From contig PKWT01000424.1 of NCBI GenBank assembly GCA_003132125.1, positions 1 to 5,882 on the forward strand: a stretch of 5,882 nt of DNA, given 5' to 3'. This document shows positions 1 to 5,882 of the stretch, one piece after another. The position numbers were made by a program, and so were the translations under genes. The notes under the pieces are model-generated. The model worked only from the letters and a program-made list of their open reading frames with translations, did not search any database and was not told the origin of the DNA. The first letter of the stretch is position 1, and the number at the start of each line of letters is the position of its first letter. Source of the DNA: Micrococcales bacterium (GTDB lineage Bacteria; Actinomycetota; Actinomycetes; Actinomycetales; Dermatophilaceae).

Positions 1-1214
1 TTGTGCAGCTCTTCGAGGGCACCGACGGGTTGGCGCCGCGCAGCACTCGTGTCACGTTCTCCGGTCAGTCCTTGCGAGTCAAGATCGGTCCTGGCTGGCT
101 GGGGCGCACCTGCAACGGTCGCGGAGAGCCCATCGACGGCGGCCCACCGATCTCCGGAACGGCGACCGCTGCCGTGGCGGGCAACCCGCTCAACCCGACG
201 CAGCGCGAACCTCCGTCCGAGCCAGTCCTCACCGGCATCTCCGCCATCGACGCCCTCACCACTTTCGTGCGAGGCCAGAAGCTGCCGATATTCTCGGTGG
301 CAGGGCTGCCGCACATCGAGCTCGCCGCCCAGATCGCGGCCCAGTCGAGAGCAGGCAACGAACGGTTCAGCGTCGTGTTCGCCGCGATGGGGCTCACGCA
401 TGCTGATGCGGACGCCGTGCGTGCGACGCTCGAGGAACGCTCAGCGGCTGGCGAGCTGCTGCTGCTGCTCAACACTGCGGACGACCCGGTGATCGAGCGC
501 ATCCTCACCCCACGCATCGCGCTGACGGTCGCCGAGCACCTCGCGTTCGAGCTCGATCACCACGTGCTTGTCGTGCTCGCCGACATGACGAGCTACGCGG
601 AGGCTCTGCGCGAGGTCTCCGCCGCGCGCGGCGAGATGCCCGGCCGGCGGGCCTATCCGGGATACCTCTACAGCGATCTCGCCTCGCTGTACGAACGGTG
701 TGGGCGCGTTCGCGGCAAGTCGGGTTCGGTCACGGTGCTGCCGGTGCTCACCATGCCTGCAGGCGACATCACCCACCCCGTTCCTGACCTGACGGGTTAC
801 ATCACTGAAGGCCAGATCGTTCTCGCGTCGGACGTTCATGCGCGTGGCATCTACCCACCCGTTGACCCGCTGGCTTCGTTGTCAAGACTGATGCGTCACG
901 GCACCGGAGCAGGGCTGACCCGCGAGGACCACCCCGAGCTCGCCGCTCAGCTCCTCTCAGCGCTGGCGCGCGCTCAACAGGTCCGCGAGCTTGCCGAGAT
1001 AGTCGGTGCGGCTGCGCTGAACGACACTGACCAGCTCTACCTGCAGTTCGCCACCGAGTTCGAACAGCGACTCGTGAACCAGGAGCGTGACGAGCGGCGC
1101 GATCTGGACGAGACCCTCGCGCGGTGTTGGGATGTCGCGAACGTCCTGCCGGAGCGTGAGCTGACCATGCTGTCGCAGCGGTTCATCGACGCCCACCCCA
1201 GATCCGATCGTTGA
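1..1214 (+). CDS. ntpB: V-type ATP synthase/ATPase subunit B (5' partial)
   Basis: This is the regulatory, nucleotide-binding but non-catalytic B subunit of the V/A-type rotary ATPase; it alternates with catalytic subunit A in the A3B3 head on the cytoplasmic side. Reading starts in mid-gene: the first full codon (position 3) is a Val inside the family's N-terminal barrel motif V-Q-x-F-E-G-T, so that GTG is not a real start. Visible hallmarks of the 403 residues are the degenerate P-loop replacement AGLPHIELAAQIAAQS (from about 300), ADMTSYAEALREVSAARGE (from about 582), GRRAYPGYLYSDLASLYER, LTMPAGDITHPVPDLTGYIT and SLSRLM (876-893). The Arg of SLSRLM (885-887, visible residue 295) matches the arginine finger reported as R350 in Enterococcus hirae B. 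That implies about 55 missing residues and a full length near 458, normal for the family. Oddities: Ile replaces the usual Asn in LPHNELA, and Ala-Gly replaces Asn-Asp in MPNDDITHP. The gene ends in TGA three bases before the subunit D start, indicating co-transcription. Identity is very secure; ion specificity cannot be judged from this subunit. Confidence 0.97.
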   Translation, partial: VQLFEGTDGLAPRSTRVTFSGQSLRVKIGPGWLGRTCNGRGEPIDGGPPISGTATAAVAGNPLNPTQREPPSEPVLTGISAIDALTTFVRGQKLPIFSVAGLPHIELAAQIAAQSRAGNERFSVVFAAMGLTHADADAVRATLEERSAAGELLLLLNTADDPVIERILTPRIALTVAEHLAFELDHHVLVVLADMTSYAEALREVSAARGEMPGRRAYPGYLYSDLASLYERCGRVRGKSGSVTVLPVLTMPAGDITHPVPDLTGYITEGQIVLASDVHARGIYPPVDPLASLSRLMRHGTGAGLTREDHPELAAQLLSALARAQQVRELAEIVGAAALNDTDQLYLQFATEFEQRLVNQERDERRDLDETLARCWDVANVLPERELTMLSQRFIDAHPRSDR

Positions 1215-1217
1215 GCC

Positions 1218-1850
1218 ATGGCGCTTCTGGCGAGGATCCCCTCAGGTCGAGCCGGGCGAATGTGGCTGCGTCGCCGGCTTGGCGCTGCCGAGCGAGGCCG
1301 TGACCAGCTCGACCGCAAGCTCCGCATCCTGGTACCCGAACAACAACGGCTGCGCATCCTGGCTGACGGCTGTCAGAAGGACTGGCTGGCCGGATGCGAC
1401 GACGCCAGCGTCTGGATGCTGCGTGCGACGCTGCTTGGTGGGCAGGACGCCATCCGGTATGCCGCCGCGCCGGAACACGTCGATGTCGAGGTGACGTGGA
1501 CGACTGCCCTGGGGGTGCGGTACCCGGCCGCCGCCGGACCCGCGGGTCCTCCAGCAGAGGTACCTGGGGTGTCGGGCAACGCGGCGATCGTGCCGGCGAC
1601 CGTCGCATACAAGAAGGCACTCGTGGCTGGCGTGCGTGCAGCGGCCGCGCATGAGGCGGTACGCCGGGTCGAAGCCGAGATTGCGGTCACCCGCCGCCGG
1701 GTGCGTGCTCTGGACAGACGGTGGCTGCCTCAGCTCCGCGAGGCACTCGCCGTGCTCGAGCAGTCCCTTGTGCAGGCCGAGCAGGAGGACGCTGTGCGGT
1801 TGCGTCGTGCGGCTGCCCCGGCGATCGGCGCTGCACATCGCGGGCGTTGA
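1218..1850 (+). CDS. ntpD: V-type ATP synthase/ATPase subunit D
   Basis: The 210-residue protein is the central stalk (rotor shaft) subunit D, which with subunit F carries rotation between the A3B3 head and the membrane ring. It shows the expected pattern: an N-terminal basic helix (residues 5-45, IPSGRAGRMWLRRRLGAAERG), a middle globular part with VEVTWTTALGVRYP (about 91-105), and a C-terminal helix (about 150-200) with RVEAEIAVTRRRVRALD and EQSLVQAEQEDAVRLRR. The two long helices form the antiparallel coiled coil of the shaft. Length is normal (about 200-220 aa). ATG at 1218 puts the conserved N-terminal helix where the family has it. No Shine-Dalgarno is visible, and the start lies three bases after the subunit B stop, so translation is probably coupled. 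Residues about 104-123 form an Ala/Gly/Pro-rich stretch in the central head that I take to be a lineage-specific loop. Sequence divergence is typical for this poorly conserved subunit; the neighbouring subunit B makes the call secure. Confidence 0.93.
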   Translation: MALLARIPSGRAGRMWLRRRLGAAERGRDQLDRKLRILVPEQQRLRILADGCQKDWLAGCDDASVWMLRATLLGGQDAIRYAAAPEHVDVEVTWTTALGVRYPAAAGPAGPPAEVPGVSGNAAIVPATVAYKKALVAGVRAAAAHEAVRRVEAEIAVTRRRVRALDRRWLPQLREALAVLEQSLVQAEQEDAVRLRRAAAPAIGAAHRGR

Positions 1851-1869
1851 CCCCGAGACCAGAGGCACG

Positions 1870-1886
1870 TCGCCGCCGGACGGCGA
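1870..1886 (+). terminator. Possible hairpin terminator after ntpD
   Basis: TCGCCG and CGGCGA flank a 5-base loop (CCGGA), giving a perfect 6-bp GC-rich stem that begins 20 bases after the ntpD stop. No U-tract follows, so it is not a classical intrinsic terminator, although such hairpins are common at actinobacterial operon ends. It could instead be a 3'-end stabilising structure or chance in GC-rich DNA. Confidence 0.3.
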
Positions 1887-1953
1887 GCGAAGTGACCGAG
1901 ATGAGCGATTTGATTGAGGCGTAAAGGAACACCTTTCGGAGTCGTAGAATGGG

Positions 1954-1985
1954 GCGAAACCGGCGGGGGACCTCGTTCCCTTCGC
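1954..1985 (+). other. Possible folded element upstream of nifJ
   Basis: GCGAA (1954-1958) is complementary to TTCGC (1981-1985), and inside it GGGGA (1966-1970) can pair with TTCCC (1976-1980, one G-U pair) around the loop CCTCG. A 7-base asymmetric bulge separates the two stems. If transcription starts upstream of this point, it would form a stem-bulge-stem in the nifJ leader. I could not match it to any riboswitch class I know, and a chance fold is quite possible. Confidence 0.22.
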
Positions 1986-2007
1986 GACAGACGCGGGCAG
2001 CCGTGAC

Positions 2008-2055
2008 GTGATCAGCACGTATCGGGCATCCGTCGGTGATCAGTACGTATCGGGC
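2008..2055 (+). repeat. Two 20-bp direct repeats, candidate tandem operator
   Basis: GTGATCAGCACGTATCGGGC (2008-2027) recurs as GTGATCAGTACGTATCGGGC (2036-2055): 19 of 20 bases are identical, with a 28-bp period and 8 bases between copies. The first copy overlaps a perfect dyad ACGTG-ATCAG-CACGT (2006-2020), which is only partly kept in the second. They lie 89 bases before the nifJ ATG in non-coding DNA. The layout resembles a pair of binding sites for a dimeric regulator on one gene, but I recognise no consensus for a named regulator (not the Rex motif). The repetition is plain in the sequence; the operator role is inference. Confidence 0.5.
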
Positions 2056-2133
2056 GGTCGAAGCGCGCCCAGTTGGCATGACGAGCGAGTGAAGCCGTGC
2101 GGATCCCGCACGCGGACGTGGCAGGGCAAGTAC

Positions 2134-2139
2134 GGAAGG
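2134..2139 (+). promoter_or_regulatory. Ribosome binding site of nifJ
   Basis: GGAAGG ends five bases before ATG 2145. It decides the start: the alternative in-frame GTG at 2097 would add 16 residues with no family similarity and has no purine-rich site at a suitable distance, and GTG 2193 has none either. Confidence 0.7.
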
Positions 2140-2144
2140 CTGAA

Positions 2145-5100
2145 ATGGCAAGCGCAGCAGGAACCGACGTAGTAGACGTAGTAGACGTAGTAGTGGACCA
2201 AGCGGCAGGCGAAGCGGGCGGCGAGGTCTGGGCGTGTGTCGACGGCAACGAAGCCGCCGGCCGAGTCGCTCACGTGTGCAGCGAGGTCATCGCGATCTAC
2301 CCGATCACCCCGGCCTCGACGATGGGCGAGCATGCCGACGCGTGGAGCGCCGAGGGACGACGAAACCTCTGGGGTTCGGTCCCTGATGTCATCGAGATGC
2401 AGTCCGAGGCCGGTGCAGCCGGTGCGCTGCACGGCGCGGTCGTCAAGGGCGCCCTCGCTACCTCTTTCACCTCATCCCAGGGCCTGCTCCTGATGCTCCC
2501 CAACATGTACAAGATCGCCGGCGAGCTCACGCCGTGCGTGATCCACGTTGCCGCCCGCACACTGGCCACGCATGCACTGTCGATCTTCGGTGACCACTCC
2601 GACGTGATGAGCGCCCGGATGACCGGTTGGGCGATGCTCTGCTCGTCGTCCGTGCAGGAGGCGCAGGACCTCGCACTGATCTCCCACGCCGCCACGCTGA
2701 AGTCACGGGTGCCGTTCCTGCACTTCTTCGACGGGTTCCGCACCTCGCACGAGATCAACAAGATCCGGGTCGTCAGCGACGACGTGATGCGCGCCATGAT
2801 GCCGGACGACTTGGTGCTGGAGTATCGCCTGCGAGGGCTTACCCCCGACGCGCCGACCATGCGCGGTACCGCGCAGAACCCCGATGTCTTCTTCCAGGCC
2901 CGAGAGGCCAGCAACTCGTTCCACGACGCGGTTCCCGAGATCGTTCAGCAGTCGATGAACGAGTTCGCCGGGCACACGGGACGTCAGTACAACCTTGTTG
3001 ACTATCACGGTGCTCCCGACGCTGAGCGGGTCATCGTCATCATGGGCTCAGGCGCCGGCGCGGTGGGCGAGACGGTTGACGCCCTCGTCGCCAGCGGCGA
3101 GAAGGTCGGTTACATCACCGTGCGGCTGTACCGGCCGTTCCCCGTCGAGGCCTTCCTGGCGGCACTTCCGGCAAGTACCAAGCACATCGCTGTCCTCGAC
3201 CGTTGCAAGGAGCCGGGCGCGCCTGCCGAGCCGTTGCACCTCGACGTGGCCACCGCACTGATGGACAGTGTCATGTTCAACGGTGGCGGAACCATACCGA
3301 CCGTCATCGGTGGCCGCTATGGGTTGTCCAGCAAGGAGTTCACGCCGCCGATGGTGGCCGGCATCTTCACCGAGCTCAATCGCGACAAGCCGAAGCGCCG
3401 CTTCACGGTCGGCATCGTCGACGACGTCACCCACCTCTCGATCGACCCCGAGCCTGACTTCGAAGTGCCGAGCAAGTCTGTCGCTGCGGTGTTCCTCGGC
3501 CTTGGTTCGGACGGCACCGTCGGCGCGAGCAAGAACTCGATCAAGATCATCGGGGACGGCACGGACCAGTTCGTGCAGGGCTACTTCGTGCTCGACTCGA
3601 AGAAGTCCGGTGGCGTCACCGTCTCGCACCTGAGGTTCGGCCGCGATGAGATCCGCTCGACGTACCTCGTAGAGCAGGCCGACGTGATCGGCGTCCACCA
3701 GTTCTCGCTCCTGCGCACCATGAAGGTCCTTGAGCTGGCCAAGCCCGGCGGCACCCTCCTGCTGAACTCGCCCTACCCGGACGACCAGGTGTGGGACCAG
3801 CTCCCGGTCGAGGTTCAGCAGCAGCTGATCGACAAGAACATGAAGCTCTTCGTGATCGACGCGCACGCGGTGGCCAAGGATGTCGGCCTCGGCGGGCGGA
3901 TCAACACGATCATGCAGCCGTGCTTCTTCCAGGTCTCGGGCGTGCTACCGGTGGAAGAGGTCATCCCGAGGATCAAGGCCAACATCGAGAAGGCATACGG
4001 CAAGCGAGGCCGCAAGGTCGTCGAGCGCAACTTCATCGCCGTCGACAAGGCGCTCAGCGAGATGAGCGAGGTCAAGGTCCCCGCAGAGGCGACGAGCACG
4101 CTTCACCGGATGCCCGCGCTTCCGAGCGATGCTCCTGCGTTCATCAAAGAGGTCACCTCGCATCTCATGCGCGGCGAGGGTGATCTGCTGCCCGTCAGCG
4201 CCATGTCGGCGGGCGGATCGTGGCCGACCGATACAGCCAAGTGGGAGAAGCGGGCGATCGCCCAGGATCTGCCGATCTGGGACCCGGACCTCTGCACGGA
4301 CTGCGGCAAGTGCGCCGTGACATGTCCGCACACCGCTCTGCGGATCAAGATCTTCCCCAAGGATCAGCTCGAGGGCGCGCCCGAGGGCTTCCAGGCCAAG
4401 CCGTTCAAGTCGCGGGACCTGCCCGACCACCTGCTCAGCATCACGATCGCGGCCGACGACTGCACCGGTTGTGGGATCTGCGTGGACGTCTGCCCTGCGA
4501 CCTCGAAGCTTGACCCCAGCCACAAGTCCCTCGACCTCGTCGCCGCGCTGGATCACCGTGACGAGCTCCGGACGAACTACGAGCACTTCCTGACCATCCC
4601 CGAGATGGACCGGACCAAGGTGCGTCACGACACGGTCAAGGGTGTCTCCCAGCTGCAGCCGCTGTTCGAGTTCTCAGGCGCTTGCGCAGGGTGCGGTGAG
4701 ACGCCGTACATCAAGACGCTGACCCAGCTGTTCGGTGACCGGATGATCATCGCCAACGCGACCGGATGTTCGTCGATCTTCGGCGGCAACCTGCCGACGA
4801 CCCCGTACTCCGTCAACGCCGACGGCCGTGGCCCGGCCTGGGCCAACTCGTTGTTCGAGGACAACGCGGAGTTCGGCTTGGGGATGCGGCTCGGTTGGGA
4901 GCAGCAGCACGGTGAGGCACGCCGCTATGTCGGTGAGCTCAGCGCGCTGATCGGCGCCGATCTGGCCCACGCGCTGCTTACCGCTGACCAGAGCGACGAA
5001 ACCGGTGTCGAGGCCCAGCGGGTCCGGGTGGAGCAGCTCAAAGCAGAGCTTGACGTCGTGTCGAGCGAAGGCCGTGCGGATGATCGGTCCTCAGCTGTTC

Positions 5101-5807
5101 GACACCTGCGCAGCCTGGCCGACGAGCTGGTCGAGAAGACGGTGTGGATCGTGGGTGGTGACGGTTGGGCCTACGACATCGGCTTTGGCGGCCTTGACCA
5201 CGTGTTCAGCTCGGGAAAGAACGTCAACATCCTGATCCTTGACACCGAGGTCTACTCCAACACTGGCGGCCAGGCCTCCAAGTCGACCCCACGTGGGGCA
5301 GCAGCGAAGTTCGCGTCGTCGGGCAAGTCCTCGGCGAAGAAGGACATCGGCGCCATGGCTCAGGTCTATGGCGATGTCTACGTGGCGCAGGTCGCGATGG
5401 GCGCGAACGAGCAGCAAGCGGTGCGCGCCCTGCTTGAGGCGCAGGCATACCCCGGCGTCTCTGTGGTCATCGCCTACAGCACCTGCATCGCCCACGGCAT
5501 CGAGATGTCGACGTCGATGACGCACCAGAAGGACGCGGTGGCCAGCGGCTACTGGCCGCTCTTCCGGTTCCGCCCCAGCGAGGGTGGCGAGGGCAACCCG
5601 TTCAAGCTCGACTCGAAGAAACCGTCGATGCCGATCCGGGAGTTCGCCCTCAGCGAGACCCGGTTCTCGATGCTCGCCCGCACCGACAAGGAGCGCAGCG
5701 ATCACCTGCTGGCCCTCGCCCAGGCGGACGTCGACGAGCGGTGGTGGCACTACACGCAGTTGGCGGGCATGGAGCGGACCGTGCCTCGCGAGCAGCCACT
5801 CGACTGA
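2145..5807 (+). CDS. nifJ: Pyruvate:ferredoxin (flavodoxin) oxidoreductase, single-chain
   Basis: This cytoplasmic, homodimeric enzyme oxidatively decarboxylates pyruvate with CoA to acetyl-CoA and CO2, passing electrons through TPP and three [4Fe-4S] clusters to ferredoxin or flavodoxin. The 1220-aa chain has the fused domain order of the family. An N-terminal TPP domain (about 26-280) carries YPITPAS (52-58), E88 and R138. A transketolase C-like domain follows (about 290-420). The gamma domain has GLGSDGTVGASKN from 452, then an EKR-type segment around 626-640. The 2[4Fe-4S] ferredoxin domain has C717/720/723/727 and C773/776/779/783. The C-terminal TPP domain has C847, C850, C875 and C1114 for the proximal cluster, GDGWAYDIG (D1006) and N1039 in SNTGGQ. 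T55, E88, R138 and N1039 correspond to T31, E64, R114 and N996 of the Desulfovibrio africanus enzyme. About 24 N-terminal residues, including (DVV)x3, are extra. The chain stops before the D. africanus domain VII. Start ATG 2145 is chosen for its Shine-Dalgarno. No truncation or frameshift is seen. Other 2-oxoacids are possible substrates, but pyruvate is the expected one. Confidence 0.96.
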   Translation: MASAAGTDVVDVVDVVVDQAAGEAGGEVWACVDGNEAAGRVAHVCSEVIAIYPITPASTMGEHADAWSAEGRRNLWGSVPDVIEMQSEAGAAGALHGAVVKGALATSFTSSQGLLLMLPNMYKIAGELTPCVIHVAARTLATHALSIFGDHSDVMSARMTGWAMLCSSSVQEAQDLALISHAATLKSRVPFLHFFDGFRTSHEINKIRVVSDDVMRAMMPDDLVLEYRLRGLTPDAPTMRGTAQNPDVFFQAREASNSFHDAVPEIVQQSMNEFAGHTGRQYNLVDYHGAPDAERVIVIMGSGAGAVGETVDALVASGEKVGYITVRLYRPFPVEAFLAALPASTKHIAVLDRCKEPGAPAEPLHLDVATALMDSVMFNGGGTIPTVIGGRYGLSSKEFTPPMVAGIFTELNRDKPKRRFTVGIVDDVTHLSIDPEPDFEVPSKSVAAVFLGLGSDGTVGASKNSIKIIGDGTDQFVQGYFVLDSKKSGGVTVSHLRFGRDEIRSTYLVEQADVIGVHQFSLLRTMKVLELAKPGGTLLLNSPYPDDQVWDQLPVEVQQQLIDKNMKLFVIDAHAVAKDVGLGGRINTIMQPCFFQVSGVLPVEEVIPRIKANIEKAYGKRGRKVVERNFIAVDKALSEMSEVKVPAEATSTLHRMPALPSDAPAFIKEVTSHLMRGEGDLLPVSAMSAGGSWPTDTAKWEKRAIAQDLPIWDPDLCTDCGKCAVTCPHTALRIKIFPKDQLEGAPEGFQAKPFKSRDLPDHLLSITIAADDCTGCGICVDVCPATSKLDPSHKSLDLVAALDHRDELRTNYEHFLTIPEMDRTKVRHDTVKGVSQLQPLFEFSGACAGCGETPYIKTLTQLFGDRMIIANATGCSSIFGGNLPTTPYSVNADGRGPAWANSLFEDNAEFGLGMRLGWEQQHGEARRYVGELSALIGADLAHALLTADQSDETGVEAQRVRVEQLKAELDVVSSEGRADDRSSAVRHLRSLADELVEKTVWIVGGDGWAYDIGFGGLDHVFSSGKNVNILILDTEVYSNTGGQASKSTPRGAAAKFASSGKSSAKKDIGAMAQVYGDVYVAQVAMGANEQQAVRALLEAQAYPGVSVVIAYSTCIAHGIEMSTSMTHQKDAVASGYWPLFRFRPSEGGEGNPFKLDSKKPSMPIREFALSETRFSMLARTDKERSDHLLALAQADVDERWWHYTQLAGMERTVPREQPLD
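2166..2192 (+). repeat. 9-bp tandem repeat (x3) in the nifJ 5' coding end
   Basis: GACGTAGTA occurs three times head to tail without mismatch and is in frame, encoding Asp-Val-Val three times (residues 8-16), followed by one more Val. GTA is a rare Val codon in DNA this GC-rich, and six of them fall in 27 bases. The segment lies in an N-terminal extension before the conserved TPP domain, so copy-number change would keep the frame and probably the fold. Confidence 0.9.
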
Positions 5808-5854
5808 CGACACGACCTGGATCTTCTGGACAGGCGAAGACCTCCCGGCGTGGA

Positions 5855-5875
5855 GTGGTGCTCGTTGGGCACCGC
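5855..5875 (+). terminator. Possible hairpin after nifJ
   Basis: GTGGTGC (5855-5861) can pair with GCACCGC (5869-5875) around a 7-base loop, giving a 7-bp stem with one G-U pair, 47 bases after the nifJ stop. Only two T residues follow before the window nearly ends, so there is no clear U-tract. It may be a transcription end or an accidental fold; the downstream neighbour is not visible. Confidence 0.3.
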
Positions 5876-5882
5876 TTCATGA

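Noticed and set aside
65..839. Long minus-strand open frames opposite ntpB, and similar ones opposite nifJ (for example 3048-3866 and 3945-4628)
   Set aside because: They are opposite-strand shadows of strongly conserved + strand genes in GC-rich DNA; their translations are Arg/Val/Leu-rich and show no family motifs.
1901..1924. Seven-codon ORF MSDLIEA in the gap, possibly a leader peptide
   Set aside because: It is too short to support, has no convincing ribosome binding site, and has no run of regulatory codons that would suggest attenuation.
1945..1950. TAGAAT as a -10 promoter box for nifJ
   Set aside because: It fits TAnnnT, but no recognisable -35 lies 16-19 bases upstream (the positions there read TAAAGG or similar). 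It remains a guess.
1242..2018. 258-codon minus-strand open frame over ntpD and the gap
   Set aside because: Its translation is of low complexity with no recognisable domain, and it overlaps a conserved subunit D gene.
2097..2144. GTG at 2097 as the nifJ start, adding 16 residues
   Set aside because: There is no Shine-Dalgarno before it, the extra residues match nothing in the family, and ATG 2145 has GGAAGG at ideal spacing.
5650..5880. Minus-strand ORF beginning at the right edge
   Set aside because: It overlaps the conserved end of nifJ, and its product is Arg/Pro/Cys-rich with no motif.
5808..5882. In-frame open stretch after the nifJ stop, ending in TGA at 5880-5882
   Set aside because: It is only 24 codons; stop-codon read-through has no supporting signal, and the stretch shows no similarity to PFOR C-termini.

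Overview
The window is high-GC DNA that reads as an actinobacterial chromosome. G/C-ending codons dominate, Shine-Dalgarno sites are sparse, and intergenic hairpins lack U-tracts. No 16S rRNA or other lineage marker is present, so I do not name a genus. The gene content (a V/A-type rotary ATPase beside a pyruvate:ferredoxin oxidoreductase) suggests an organism that ferments or lives at low oxygen at least some of the time.

Layout, all on the + strand. Positions 1-1214 hold the 3' part of the V-type ATPase subunit B gene; about 55 N-terminal residues lie upstream of the window. Three bases later, 1218-1850 encodes subunit D, the central rotor stalk. Subunit D is usually among the last genes of V-ATPase operons, and a GC-rich hairpin follows it at 1870-1886, so the operon probably ends here. 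Positions 1851-2144 are a 294-bp non-coding gap with a possible folded leader element (1954-1985), two nearly identical 20-bp direct repeats at a 28-bp period (2008-2027 and 2036-2055), the first overlapping a dyad, and a Shine-Dalgarno site at 2134-2139. Positions 2145-5807 encode a complete single-chain pyruvate:ferredoxin/flavodoxin oxidoreductase (NifJ/PFOR, 1220 aa) with all cofactor and cluster ligands I could check. The last 75 bases hold only a possible hairpin.

Functionally, PFOR makes acetyl-CoA and reduced ferredoxin from pyruvate. Acetyl-CoA can give ATP through phosphotransacetylase and acetate kinase, which are not in this window. The V-type ATPase interconverts ATP and an ion gradient. 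Both fit anaerobic energy metabolism, but the gap with its own regulatory-looking elements suggests that nifJ is transcribed separately.

I see no undescribed multi-gene system here. The least explained parts are the repeat/dyad array upstream of nifJ and the 9-bp tandem repeat inside its extreme 5' coding end, which encodes (Asp-Val-Val)x3 in an N-terminal extension.
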